A stretch of DNA of 64,000 bases from Cryptomeria japonica (lineage: Eukaryota > Streptophyta > Pinopsida > Cupressales > Cupressaceae): NCBI RefSeq assembly GCF_030272615.1, contig NC_081413.1, forward strand, positions 555,669,136 to 555,733,135, in the 5' to 3' direction. Each line of letters begins with the position of its first letter. Position 1 is the stretch's first letter. A program made the translations under genes and the position numbers. Positions 1-12,314 of this stretch are shown piece after piece. A model generated the notes under the pieces. The model searched no databases. It was not told where the DNA came from and was given only the letters and a program-made list of their open reading frames with translations.

Positions 1-1397
1 GAGCGAGACCATCTCCATCAGAGGATAGTCATACTTGAGAGACATGGTCTCTGTTGTATTTTTGAGCATTGTATTCATTGTACTAGACATAGTTTTGACA
101 CATTTTGTACATTTGGATCATTTTTGAGATATATATATAGATGGCACCATTTTTGATCACGTGATGTGTATATGGATGCATGTTATGTGAGCTACTTCCT
201 TTCTTTATGATGATGTAATGTTGACATAGATGATATGATGTGCGATGCAAGATGTATGCTATTATATGCTGTGAGATGTATTTTAAAAATGAGATGTACG
301 ATTTGATATGCCACTTAATGTAATATGATATGTAATGATGTTAAAATGATATGCAAACATGCTTAAATGATATGCAATGATGCTTAAATGATATGTAATG
401 ATGTTTAAATGATATGCGAACATGCTTAAATGATATGTAATGATGTTTAAATGATATGTAATGATGTTTAAATGATATGCGAACATGCTTAAATGATATG
501 TAATGATGTTTAAATGATATGCAACTAATTATTTTTGGAGCATCCCTCATTCTGTATTTGCCATTCGATAGAACCATTCGTTTGCTTTCTTTGTAAATAT
601 CATCATTGAGCATTGATTTTTTTAGGATATGTTGAAAATTTACACAAGCATAATGGTATAATTGAACCATAATGACCTGAGTAAAATTTACATGATATTT
701 GATTTTGCAAGATAGCACAAGCGTCAAGGTATAATTGAACCAGGACGACCTGAGTGCGCATTGCGTAAACAGACAAGATTAGATCATTTATATGCATGAA
801 ATGGAATCAGGCCTTTAGTGATATGTGATGTATCACATCTCGAGGCAAATATTCACACAGTATAAGTGATCACCTCCCAGACAGAAGACTAAGAAAATAT
901 TGGAAGTTCCTCATGATCTCTAGATTTGAAGCATTTTATGAGATAAGGAGAAGATTCCAATAATTTAAAAAGTTCAAAATGCAAAACTAGTTAAGATATT
1001 ATGCGATAATGCAACATGTAGTACTTCAGAAAATCATCCATCCTTGATATTTTTGTGAATTGTTTTGTTTTGGTTGTGGCGATGAAGCGTAGTGTTGTTT
1101 GTTGGATGTCATGCTTCTGTTTTTTTTTTTGCGATATTTTGTGATGTTTGGAATGTTTGCAAATTTTTGAACCAATGAATGCCCCTAGCTGAGTGTGCCT
1201 CTGGATATGATTATGTACAGTGATTTCCAAGCCATGGTGGAATGCGGTAAGAGGATAGATACAGATGGATAACCCAGGATAGTGACTACGCTAAGTATGT
1301 CCTGAATGGATATATGCTAAGTGTTGGGCGATGGCCGATAGTGTTTTGATGGATAAAATGGCATGGAAATAAATAAAGGAGCCGTTCTTTCACAAGG
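1..1397 (-). other. Element 1: 3' tail between integrase and the missing 3' LTR
   Basis: This is non-coding AT-rich sequence. Parts of it (about 620-790) are recognisably related to the tail of element 2 near 14250-14420: both carry paired phrases around the words 'gacctgag' and 'acagacaag'. Long T runs lie near 1115 and 1470. No LTR-A start is visible, so the element continues left of the window. Confidence 0.6.
300..530. repeat. Short tandem repeat of about 21 bp in the tail of element 1
   Basis: About ten copies of a degenerate unit built from the words 'aatgatatg' and 'aatgatgttta' lie head to tail. Apparent reading frames across it give only a YHLN/YHLS-type repeat peptide and are products of the tandem structure, not genes. 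Confidence 0.8.
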
Positions 1398-1423
1398 GCA
1401 CCTGTTTACCAGGTTTTCACCAT
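1398..1423 (-). promoter_or_regulatory. Conserved 26-nt box after integrase (element 1 copy)
   Basis: Read on the minus strand this is ATGGTGAAAACC, two variable bases, then TAAACAGGTGC. Near-identical copies sit downstream of integrase in element 2 (15189-15214) and element 3 (30527-30552), although the surrounding non-coding sequence has diverged. The function is unknown; conservation among three copies is the only evidence. Confidence 0.55.
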
Positions 1424-1521
1424 TTGTTTTTATTGTACTCTATATTTTGCTTTTTCTGGATTTTTGATTTTTTTTTTTTTTTGTTTGTTTGTTTTTGGCT
1501 TTTTCTATGCACTAGGCTACT

Positions 1522-2900
1522 TTAAGTATAGTACTTCTTCAGATGAATGTTGTTAGTTGGGTCGTCAAGTACATCACCTTCAGAATTTGTTAGCTGATAG
1601 GCACCTGATCCATAGACTGATATGATGACATAGGGACCCAACCAGTTAGGTTCAAATTTCCTTTTCTTTTCTTGATCTTGCTGATTTCTTGGATTTTCTT
1701 TGAGGACTAGATCACCAACCTTGAAGTTGCGGGGAATGACCTTGTGATTGTAGCTCCTGCACATGTGTTGCTGATATGCTTTGAGATGAGTGTAAGCATG
1801 TTGGCATCTTTCATTTAATAGTTCCAGTTCTTGCAGTCGGTTAACTCGATATTCTTCATCTGGGATTAAACCTTTCAAAGAGACTCTGAGAGATGGAATT
1901 TCTACCTCCAAGGGTAAAATGGCCTTTGATCCATATACCAATGAGTATGGTGTTGCTCCTGTAGGTATGTGGATGCTGGTCCTGTATGCCCAAAGTGCTG
2001 GATTGAGTTGTACGTGCCAATCTTTGCCTGCATCGTTTACTATTTTCTTTAGGATTTTCAAGATGGTTTTGTTAGATGCTTCTGCTTGACCATTGCCCTG
2101 TGGGTAGTATGGTGTAGAAAACCTATGTTGGATTTTGAATCTTTCACATAGTTCCTGTACATCTTAGTTTTTGAAAGGTCATCCATTATCTGTGACGATT
2201 GAACTTGGAATACCATATCTGCAGATCAGATAATTGAGGATAAAAGAAGCAATCTATTTCCCGGTTACTGTGGTCATGGGAACTGCTTCTATCCATTTGG
2301 TAAAGTATTTTGTTGCAGTTATAATGAACTTGTGTCCATTTGAAGATGAAGGATGAATTTTGCCAACTAGGTCTAGTCCCCACTGACAAAAAGGCCAGGA
2401 TGTGGTAAACGGCTACAGTTCCTGTGCTGGTGCATGTATCAGATTGCCATGGATCTGGCATTTAGGACATTTCTTGGCGAAATGATATGAGTCCTTCTCC
2501 ATTGTAGGCCAATAGTATCCCATCCTTAGAAGATTTTTAGCAAGAGTAGTACCACTTGAATGTGTGCCACAAATACCTTCGTGAAGCTCATGTAAAGCAG
2601 AATCGGAATCATTACGATCAAGGCAATGAAGAAGAGTACCATCGAGACCTCGACGATACAAAGTATCAGCAGTAAGGGTGTAACGGGCAGCTTGTCGGAT
2701 AAAGTTACGTTTTTGGTTATGGGATTGGTCAATGGGTAAGATATTATGCTTGAGATAGTCGTATATTGGTCCATATAATGGAGAATCTGAACCAGTCAAG
2801 GCATAGATAACATGGGATTTAGAGTGGTCATAGGCAGGGGAGAACAATTGCTCTACCAGGAACTCGTAACGACTCTATTGCTCTGGTATTTGTAGTAGTG
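1522..2900 (-). pseudogene. Element 1: integrase domain
   Basis: Integrase inserts the cDNA copy into the host genome. The zinc-binding N-terminus is seen near 2460-2600 (H..H spacing, then KKCPKCQIHGN). The catalytic core follows, with a TDNG-type motif near 2190, and then a C-terminal region with ALWAYRTS, GATPYSLVYG and WLGPYVI motifs typical of plant Ty3 integrases. No chromodomain is visible at the C-terminus, which fits a Tat rather than a chromovirus element. This part is broken. Confidence 0.85.
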
Positions 2901-2997
2901 AAGCGATAGTAGCCATTGCATCGGCTGCTTTGTTGTTTAACCTTGGTATTTGTTTGAAGGTGATGTGCACAAAATACTGTTTGAAGTCATCCACCAT

Positions 2998-3756
2998 TCA
3001 TTTGTAGGGTAGTAGCTTGTCGTCCTTTGTTTGATAGTTGTTGTTGATTTGATTGATGACCAGTTGTGAGTCTCCATAGACTTTTAACTTTGTGATTTTC
3101 CATTCGACAACCATTTTGATGCCCATAACTAATGCCTCATATTCCGCCACATTATTTGTGCATGGAAACATAAGTCTATATGATCTTGGCATAGTGTTTC
3201 CTTCAGGAGTGATGAATAGAATGCCAGCCCCTGAACCATGTTGTGTATAGGATCCATCAAAGTATAGGGTCCATTGTTTGGAAGAAAGAGCAAGAACGTC
3301 CCTGTCTGGAAATTCAATCTCCATGGTTTGTTTTCCCGGTAGTGGTGCTTCATCCAGTTGATCTACAATTGCTTGTCCTTTGATGGCTCGTCTTTCTGTG
3401 TACTGGATGTCAAATTCACTGAGAATCATGACCCATTTAGTCAATCGGCCTATAAGAGCGGCCTTGCTGAGTAGATATTTGAGAGGATCAATTTTTGCCA
3501 CTAGTTTTATAGTGTGTGCTAGCATATAATGTCGGAACTTCTGAGATGCAAAAACCACTGTTAGGAAAGCCTTTTCAATGAATGTATAGTTGAGTTCATA
3601 GCCATTCAATGTCCGACTGATGTAATAAATAGCTCGTTCCTTTCCTTGTTGATCTTCTTGTGCCAATAATGCCCCCAATGATATATCTATTATTGAGATA
3701 TATAAAATAAGAGGCTTTCCTGTGACTGGTGGTACCAAAACTGGTGGATTCATCAT
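2998..3756 (-). pseudogene. Element 1: RNase H followed by a second, archaeal-like RNase H
   Basis: The first RNase H, near 3380-3756, carries the LGALLAQED and YYISRTL region and the LVAKIDPLKYLL connector. A second RNase H follows near 2998-3330 with YFDGSYTQHGSGAG, NNVAEYEAL and VYGDSQLVINQ, supplying the D, E, D catalytic series. Dual RNase H is established for Tat elements. Confidence 0.85.
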
Positions 3757-3759
3757 GTA

Positions 3760-4812
3760 CTATTTGATTTGGTAAAAAGATTCTGCACACTTAGCCTCCC
3801 ATTTGAATGGTACATTTTTGTGCAGTAAATGGTTAAATGGGAGACTTTTATTTGCTAGCTGAGCGATAAATCGCTTGATTGATTGAAGTCGTCCCTGTAG
3901 AGATCTGAATTGACTGATATTCTGTGGTGGTGGCATGTCCATAATGGCTTGTACCTTTGCTGGATCAACTTCAATACCCTTAGCTGAGACTATGTAGCCC
4001 AATAACTTGCCTGATGTAACCCTGAAGACACACTTCTTAGGGTTGAGCCGGACTTGGAATTTCTGCAATCGATAAAAAATCTTTGTTAGGATGCCAAGAT
4101 GTTTGGCTTTGGTGAAGGAATTAGCTAGTAAATCATCCACATAGTCTTCCATAAATGTGTGCATCATATCATGGAATATTGTTGTCATTGCTCTTTGATA
4201 AGTGGCTCCTGCATTCTTTAAGCCAAAAGGCATAACATTCCAACAGTACGTTCCCCAAGGACAGGTGAATGCTATTTTGTCTTGATCTTCAGAAGCTATT
4301 TTGATTTGATTATAGCCTGAGAAACCGTCCATTAGTGAGAGCATTGCATGGCCAGCGGTGAGATCTACAATTATGTCGATGCTTGGCAGTGGAAAGTCAT
4401 CCTTTGGGCAAGCTTTGTTGACGTCTCTGAAGTCAGTGCATATTCTAATGCTACCATCTAGTTTTGATACTAGAATGATGTTGGAAATCCATTCTGCATA
4501 GTCAATGGGTCGAATGAATCCGACGTCCAATAATTTCTTAAGTTCAGTTTTGACCATGAGTGCCACCTGTGGATTCATCTTTCGTATCTTTTGCTTGACT
4601 TGTTTGACTCCTGTAGAAATGGACAAGTGATGCATGATTAAGTGTGGATCGACTCCGAGCATATCAGCATATGACCAAGCAAAGTTAATTTTCTGTCCTT
4701 TAAAGAAGATGACGAATGTCGATCTTTCGTCCTCTGTCAGAGATTCTGCAAGGTGTATGTTTCGGGCTGCTTCTGTGGTACCAATGTTGATTGATTGAGT
4801 GGGCTCAATCAA
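3760..4812 (-). pseudogene. Element 1: reverse transcriptase domain
   Basis: The reverse transcriptase copies element RNA into cDNA. Visible motifs in order are GFIRPIDYAEW, RICTDFRDVNKACPKDDFPLP, MDGFSGYNQI, CPWGTYCWNVMPFGLKNAGATYQRAM and the catalytic YVDD box. These are classic plant Ty3 features. This is the best preserved part of element 1. Confidence 0.92.
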
Positions 4813-4940
4813 AATGGGTGATCGCTCATGAAAGTGTTCAGGAAGAGTGTCAAGTCTCCCATCGTTAGGTGCCTTAAAAAGGTTTTCACCCTTAGATGCA
4901 TCCTTTATTTTACTTTTTTATGATCTAGAGCTGCCATTGA

Positions 4941-5591
4941 CTAGTTTTCAGCATTAGATCCTTTATTTGATGTATTTTTGCGACTGAGAGACTTGGCACT
5001 CCCTGATTGATAGACATCATTATTTTGTTCACTGGTAGAGCCTGTTTCTGGATTTACAGTACATAGGTAATGGATAATAGATTCATCATCTAGGAAAATT
5101 GGTATATGATGTGTTTTAGGTTCATCCCAGTCGATGAGGTCAGGAAAGACAAGTGGTAAGGAATCGTTGGGCAGATCAAGTTCGGCTACTATAAGTGTTA
5201 GGATAGAGTTTTCATCGTGATGGGTCTTGGTTTTAAAGAAGTCCAGGGTTTCATCGAGGTCTTCGATGGTATCATCTTCCACATAGACTTGTTTGTAATA
5301 TTTCTGTTCGCTTGCCTGAGCGTCATAGATATGTTGTGGTCCAAATTCAAGAGGTCTATCTTCTGCATTATGTTCTTCTGAAGAAAAAGATATAGAATCA
5401 GTATCATCTAGGATATTTGTAGCAGCATCAGAGTAGGTACCCCATTCATATTCATTGGAATCTGTCTCATAGACATCATCCCAGATTCTATCTATGATGT
5501 AAATAGGTATGTTGTATGGTGAAAACAAATCTTTGATAATGGATACTATTTTGAAATTTTGTGTTGATTCTATATCTGATCTGCCTTCCAC
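4941..5591 (-). pseudogene. Element 1: acidic spacer between G-patch and reverse transcriptase
   Basis: This segment of about 215 residues has no recognised domain and is rich in D, E and S. It contains the phrase ETDSNEYEW, also present in element 2 (near 19620), and PDLIDWDEP, related to PELIDWDN in element 2. Such spacers lie between protease and reverse transcriptase in several Tat elements, where splicing is known in Ogre. Whether this part is spliced here cannot be told from sequence alone. Confidence 0.55.
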
Positions 5592-5837
5592 TTGCTAGAT
5601 TTGTTCATAGACTGTGCTTCTTCAAGGAGGAAAAACAGTATCTGGAGATGACATGATTTGTTCTTGAGACATTGGTGTTTGAATATGAGCTATCGCTGCA
5701 GATAGGGCTTTTTTATGACTTAGAAGCTTTCCCTGATGTAACTTCTGATCTTGACGTTCTCATGCTTTGCAGATTGTTTCCGCTGATTCAAAGAGTGCTT
5801 CCTGCCAGGATTCTTCGTTGTACTTCTTCTTTACCTT

Positions 5838-6520
5838 TCATTGAGGTTTTGTAGTTATGCTGGATGGTCTTTTTAATAGGAACGTGAATTTAGAACCCAA
5901 TCCTACTTTATTTCTATTAGGTTGTGAAGGAAGATCTATAGCTTCAGTGACTCCTTCTTTGCGTTTCCCAATAGGTCCTTTACTGCCATATCCCATGTGC
6001 TTCATGATTAAGTAGCCTTTTCCATATAGGTGTGTTGGTAGAACAATGTCCAGAGCGGCTGCTCTATGATCTTCTTCTTCATCTTTGTACAACCAGCTAA
6101 GAATGTCCTTGTCTTCTGATTCATGTGCTAGAGTACCCAATTGGATGAAGGTACCATCAAATTTAGTGATGGGCTGAGTAGCCAGTTATGTTGTTGTAGT
6201 AGGTAAACCATGTGATCTAGGTGATGTTGGCAATTTGGCCAAACATAAAGGCTCCAGAGAATATTCTCCCATGCCTTGGTCTTTGATTTGCATTTTTTGT
6301 TTGAAGTCTCCCCATAAGGAGTTGGATTTTGCTGTTGGTGGATCTGATGTTGAAGACCGCTGCTTTTCTCTATTATGAGGAACCAAACTATCTTGAGCTG
6401 CCCCCATTGCATTGCAATGTTGAAATGGATTATGATCTGCTGATATGGAGATTTCTTGTCCATCATAAGGGAACTTGACACACTGGTGATATGTAGAAGG
6501 TACGACTTGCATTTCATGTA
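5838..6520 (-). pseudogene. Element 1: G-patch domain downstream of protease
   Basis: The core GYLIMKHMGYGSKGPIGK (near 5960-6025) matches the glycine-rich G-patch consensus with its central MGY. G-patch domains bind nucleic acid or activate DEAH helicases in host proteins. The domain lies after the protease and before reverse transcriptase, as in elements 2 and 3. The phrase DILSWLYKDE just upstream is shared by all three. This part is broken. Confidence 0.75.
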
Positions 6521-6527
6521 TCCAGGG

Positions 6528-7090
6528 TCATCCTAGCAAAATATTGTAGGTTAGATCAATATCTAAGACCTGACATATGGTATCCTTTTGCACTGGTCCC
6601 ACTTGAATAGGTATTATCACAATTCCTTTAGAGGACCTTTCCTCATCATCATATGCTTTTATGGTAATCTTTTTACAAGGATCAATAGATTCTTCTGAGA
6701 AGCCTTGTGCACGGATAAGTTTTAAAGTACATATATTAAGTCCAGCTCCTCCATCTATTAAGACTCTTTTTACTCGATGCTTGCAAACAATGACCTCAAT
6801 ATGGAGAGGAGTATTATGCGGATGACTCAATGAAGTATTATCATGCTCTGAGAAGGTGAGGTTATGAGGTCCTGTCATATGGGCAACCATGGCTTGAAAT
6901 CTGTCTGTATCCAGATTGTGAGGTACATTTGTTTCCAATAGTGCTTGCTCCAATATGTCTTTGTGCTTTGGTGATAGTTTCAATAATTCCAGGATAGATA
7001 TCTGAGCTGGATTCTTGCGTAATTGGCTAACCAAGTCATATTGGAGTTTTGGTGTGGCAGTTGTATGTGCAGTATGTCCCTTCAAGACAT
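6528..7090 (-). pseudogene. Element 1: aspartic protease
   Basis: The active-site segment RVLIDGGAGLNICTL lies near 6720-6770, with D-G-G in place of the usual D-S/T-G. The ILLG motif near 6530 matches the retropepsin C-terminal flap region. An N-terminal linker (QISILELLKLSPKHKDILEQAL) is shared with element 2. The protease cleaves the element polyprotein. Confidence 0.8.
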
Positions 7091-7094
7091 ATTT

Positions 7095-8975
7095 CTAAGT
7101 TCGGGTTGTGACGTTGACAGATTCATGATCATGCCGATATCGAATGGTGATGACATTAACTTGATGATCTTCAGCTGATATGTGGTTGATAGTGTTGTTG
7201 TAGATATGATTAATACGAGCTCCGCATTTATCATCTGAAGTGGATGCTCCATCTTTGTTGTAATTTGGGAGAGGATTTTTTAAGGCTCCATGATCACCAT
7301 TTGTTTTGAGACCATCCACCGTTAAGTCACCTCGATCAATCATGTCTTGTATTGTATGTTTCAATCTCATGCACTCATTTGTTCTATGACCCTTGTTGCG
7401 ATGGAAATCACAATAGTGTGAATCATTCCACCAAGGTGGTTTGATTGGGGGTTCATAATTATTGATTGGAGGCAAAGAAATAATCTTGTTTGCCAACAGT
7501 TCTTTGAATGCGGATTCTAATGATTGGCCCAGTGGTGTGAAGATACGCTTTTGAAAATTGTTCGTGTTGTTGCGTGAATTGTTGTTAGGTCCTGGATTCA
7601 TGTTGTTGCTTTGGGTATCATTGGTATTCTTTGTGTTGAGTTGTCCTTGATCGTTGTTTGGTGCATATGTGTTAGCACTGGAAGCAGCATTTTTAAGATT
7701 TTTCATATTTTGAGGATTTCCGGATAATGCAAGAACTAGTTGTTTAGATTTGGGATCATATGATTCATTGTTGCCTTCGTTTTTGTTTCGAGTCCAAAAT
7801 CGAGATTTGTCAAGGTTGGTGTTGTTCTGATTATTGTAATTTGATGAGTTTGTGCCTTCCTTGTAGAACTTGAGTGTTCCCTTTTTGACACAAGCTTCCT
7901 CTACTTGAATGCCATTTTCAATGAATTTGGCGAAAGATGGTATGCATTGAAGTTTGAGTCTGTAACTCATTTCGCCATTCAAGTTATCGATGAAGATTTC
8001 CATTTTCTCCTTTTCGGGAATATCTCGAGGATATCTGGATACCATGCGTCGCCAACGTTGAAGGAATATCATGAATGTTTCATTGTTCTTTTGTTTGGTA
8101 TTGTAGACATCAAGCATGGTTATGGCATGTTGGATGTTGTAGGAATAGTGGGTTATGAATTTGTTAACCAATTCATCAAATGATCTGACAGGTGATGAAA
8201 TTTTGGATAACCATTCCATGGTTTGCCCTCCCAGGCTCCTGGGGAATAACCTCATCAAATAGGTGTCATCATGAGCAAATTCAAGGCTCAGTGTGCAAAA
8301 TTCTCGAACATGATCGCGGGGATCACTTTTCCCATTATATTTATCAAATTTGGGAATGTCTGAATTTGGAGGAAAAGGTACCATGCTTAATCTTCTGTCA
8401 AATGGATAAGGACAAATTTCATTTAAAGAGTACCATACTATTGTCCCTTGTTGCATATCTTGTATTTGTCTTTGCAACATTTGCATTTGTTGAGTAAGAG
8501 CAACCAAGGGCGCATTATCTTGTTGAGGGATGAATTCTTCCCTTGTATTTGTTCTTAACTAAAAAGGTGTGGTAAATGGTATGTGTTGTTCTGGAGTTTC
8601 GAGCTCAGGTATATGCATTTCTGATATGCGTTGTTCTGGAATGTGTTGCTCAGGTATGTGAGTTTCTTCTTCTCTTTGTTGTTCTTGATATGCATATTGT
8701 TGAGACCCGGATTGAAAAATGTTTGCGTCAAAATCTTCAGGAAGTTTAACGCTTTTACTTGTAAGCATGAGCAGATACTTTTCTTTGTCATTTTCCATGA
8801 GTTTTTCAACAAGTTTTTGGAATGAAGGATTTTCCTGACATTCCTTAAGAAGTGCTTCAGTAATTTCAGGCTCTTCTACGGGTGGAACTTCAAAAGGATT
8901 TGATAATCTGTGATTCATACTTGATTCTGTGTGTGTCTCGCTTTGTTTTCCTCTTTGAGAGTGAGTGACAGGCAT
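7095..8975 (-). pseudogene. Element 1: gag (nucleocapsid precursor)
   Basis: The capsid-like retrotransposon gag domain lies near 7880-8330, with FCTLSLEFAHDDTYLMRLFPRS, MEWLSKI and FMIFLQRWRRMVSRYPRD. A zinc-knuckle-like CDFHRNKGHRTNECMRLKH segment lies near 7350-7420. The likely start is MPVTHSQRG at about 8975, because element 2 gag begins MPVWTRAQ at the same point. Long N/S/T-rich linkers sit between domains. This part is broken. Confidence 0.85.
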
Positions 8976-8993
8976 TTTAGTAGAAACTTTCAA

Positions 8994-9515
8994 TCATGAA
9001 AGGGACAAAACCCTCGTCGATGTGTTATATGTGATGCACTCGTCAGGCAAGAATGCTGGATTGATTTTTCCGCCATGGTTTATGGTTTGATTAAAAGCAG
9101 ACTTTTGACAGTATGCTCTTGTTTTCAAGGGTTCTTTCTCAAATTTGCTAGATTTGTTTTGGATATACTTTTTGACGTGATGAAGAAATACTCGATGAGA
9201 TTTGAAGAGTTGACGATTGATGTATAAAAACTTATTTCTCTTGATGAATTTGGAAAAACTAGATTGTTGTTTCTTCAACGTGATGTTACGATAGAGGTTC
9301 TTTCTTCTCAGAATAAGGAGATTAGTCATGCATGAGTGATCAATGGTTTCCTTTGATGTGTTTGGATTCAGTTGATTCTTGTTTTTGAAAAGTTCAAATT
9401 TTACTTTATCAGAATGAAGACTTAGATATCCCTTCATGACAAAGCGTGTCAAATGATATGGATAAAAGTTTCCTAATCTAAAAACTGGATTTGACAATTT
9501 AAAAATTTTAAACAA
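8994..9515 (-). pseudogene. Element 1: small basic upstream ORF of unknown function
   Basis: This is a lysine/arginine-rich ORF immediately before gag. Its C-terminal half (KFLYINRQLFKSHRVFLHH and onward) aligns without gaps, at roughly half identity and with mostly conservative replacements, to a short ORF at the same place in element 2 (22944-23156, RFLYINHKILLKHRTFLHR). That pattern suggests real protein coding. Ogre elements are known to have an ORF upstream of gag; whether this is the same protein is not established. Confidence 0.5.
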
Positions 9516-12290
9516 GTGTTTTGAGATAAAAATCCGTAAGATGGTAAAGGATTCTGTTGATACTGATGATGAAATTTTTTCGGATTATGATAGGAGAGAC
9601 ATCCTCTATTGCGTGATTCATTTAGGATTCAGACAACTTTGTTTGACACAAATTTTGCTCAAGAAATAAGTTTGTTGGTTTGTTTGACACTCTGATTTTG
9701 ATGAAAAATGGTTTTTGATGAAGAAGGCTTCTTCAAAAAAAGATTTTGAAATTTCAAAATTTTTTAGTTTTGTTCTTTGTTTTTCTTCTTTTGATCATGT
9801 GCTATAATAGAGTCTACATGCACTACTTAATTTACTCGATGCGCTAAAAGAATAAGCACACGCGCTAAGCTACCCCTAGACACGCGCTAAAGTTTGGACT
9901 GTTGAAAATTGCAGTCTAACAGTTGAAAAAGTTTATGCGCTAGCCTAGGTTTTCTAAGCGCTAACTGTTAGACTGGATGTGCTAATGTTTGATCCCTACA
10001 CACTAAGCTATTGCTGCCACACGCTAAAGTTCAGACTATTTGAAAATTGTTGTCGAATTTGTTTGAAAAAGCTACGCGCTATACTGGGCCTGTTATGCGC
10101 TAACTTTTAGACTTTATGCGCTAATTCTTGGTTCCTACGTGCTGAGATGTTGCTTCCACATGCTAGACTGTGTTGCGGATGTGCCAAAGGAGGTTACACT
10201 ATTTTGTCTTAAGATTGAAACGCTACTGTTTTAACTCTACGTTCTAATTTGAGGTTTGGATGTGCTAACAGAGGTATTCCACGTGCTAAGATGTTGCTCT
10301 TATGCGCTAAACTGCCCTGATTGAATTTTTGTGTGAATTTTGAGACTTTGTTGTGAAATTTTTCAAGTGTGATGGATGATTTTCTGAAGTAATAAATGCA
10401 AGCACAGCACAAAAAGTACAACCATTTTGCCTAATCTAACAAAAAGTGTATGTTCTGCGAGGATGTGTTCAAATCCCCAATGTTTTAATAGGTTTGGATA
10501 CAAGTAATACACTTCAGAAAGACTCTTTAATCAAGGGTCATAAATAACATCATAGCCCACTAGTCTCGATACTTTGTCAGCTCAAACAGCCGTGTCACCC
10601 CCTAGAGGGTGCTCGCTTTTTTGCCTTTTGTCAGAAGTTAACCCAAAGTGAATCGCTTCATAGTTGAGTAGTTATCTTGGGAGATATATGGTGAGTAATC
10701 TTGGGGGCAGATTCTTCCCCACCCTTGCACTATGATGTTACAAATGTTTGGTTACTGACTCGGTTCAAAGTTTCTATTTCTTATGGTTCGTAATCAGGCT
10801 TCTCGTTCAGCCGTCAGTGATAAACTCCCTCAGGAGGCTTCCCAACCTTTAGAACAAAGGTTTTATGTATCTCGAGGATATTGGGGGAAGACTAATCACT
10901 GCGCGCAACCGTTGAAAAGGACTTTCATCACTTTCCACATTTGATTATAGTGGGTTGGAATTCTTTGCGTCAAAGTCGTTCCCCACTTAGGTCGTTCCCT
11001 TCACATCGGCCATAAACGTCTTTAAGAGTTGATTGCAACTCCTCGGGAAGGCAGGCCTGCTAAAGGATGTAAATGCTTGAATTACTGAAAGCTGTAAGAG
11101 TGGGCTAGATTTTTGGATCACCCAGTTAAGGGGAGAGCATATTCCTTCCACTTTCGAAACAAAGCAATCAATTTGGTTTATTTTATCCTTTTAATTCAGT
11201 GATTTGTTAAAATCTATGTGGAGATGTTGCTCCACAAAAACATGGTGTTCATTTTTATCCTGTCAAAGCAATGATTTGCTGATCTATGAAAGGAATTTCG
11301 TCAACAAAGCAAAATTTTTGATGTGTTGGTCAGCAAAAAAAATTGTTAAAAGGGGAAGATCTTCCCTCTTTAGTTGTAACTGACTCTGGACTTGTGTGAT
11401 TCTTTTACTTGAAAGAAATTTGAAGTGAATCCTTTTATGCACCAAAGGATGGTGAGGTTCTTTTTAAAATTTTTACCAAAATAAAAATTTGTTGATTCTT
11501 TTTAGAGCTTCCAAAATGAAGTGTTTTTCTCCTATAAAAGCAAGAAGATGTTGGATAGTAGTTCGTTTTATAGCCCAAAAGAAACAAGTGAGTTCAATTT
11601 TAAGACTAAAAGATGTTTTAAAATTTTAAACTAACTTAACTAAGTTAGAGAAAATTTTAACCATCTAAAAATGCTAAAATTACGCTCCTTTCTGCAAAAA
11701 ATGTGGTTAGCAGCCTGCAAGCAAACCAAAGAAAATTGTTAAATGATTTGGTGGACTTCCACAAGTCTAAAATTTCCTTTTCGGTTACAATTTTAAATTT
11801 TTTCTCTGTCTATTATGCGCTACAAAAAGGCTTTTATGCACTACAATAGAGACTGGATGCGCTAAAATAATTTTTCAATGCACTACACTGTTCAATGAAT
11901 GCGCTAATCTGTATGTTAGAAGCGCTATTTTGTTATTTTGCTTAGACCTGCAGGAAAAGTTTGAAATTTGATGCGCTAATGTTTGAATCTCACGCACTGG
12001 ATGATGGACTACAAGTGCTGAACTGTGGATCGGATGCGCTATGCTGTTTATTTCATGCGCTACTCTGTGTTTTTGCCCACGTCGAGACCTACAGGAAAAT
12101 GTTAGAGGGAGTCATGTGCTAAGGAAAGTTCTTTACGCGCTATAGTATAGCCCCCACGCACTAAATAGTAAGCTGGATGCACTAGACTGTCAATCAGATG
12201 CGCTAGGGAATGTTCCCCACGCGTTGATTCTTGTTTCCTGCGGACCTGAAAAAGTGATTATTTTAAAAAAATGATTTGTTATTTGGGGTC
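9516..12290 (-). other. Element 1: leader with two arrays of TTAGCGC-type motifs
   Basis: This is the non-coding leader between the primer binding site and the upstream ORF. On the plus strand the word 'tgcgctaa' and close variants recur about every 15-30 bases in two clusters (about 9830-10320 and 11810-12235), roughly thirty copies in all. Read with the element this is TTAGCGCA. The middle part (about 10450-11200) resembles the element 2 leader near 23700-24350 (shared 'ggtcgttcccc' and 'ggaaggcaggcc'). Confidence 0.7.
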
Positions 12291-12310
12291 GAGCCCCACG
12301 GTGGGCGCCA
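12291..12310 (-). promoter_or_regulatory. Element 1: primer binding site
   Basis: On the minus strand TGGCGCCCACCGTGGGGCTC lies four bases inside the LTR-A end. The TGG start is the complement of a tRNA CCA tail. It primes minus-strand cDNA synthesis. The tRNA species was not assigned. Confidence 0.8.
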
Positions 12311-12314
12311 GAAA

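Noticed and set aside
283-486. Repeat peptide of the form YHLNIITYHL
   Set aside because: It is produced by the 21-bp tandem repeat in the tail of element 1.
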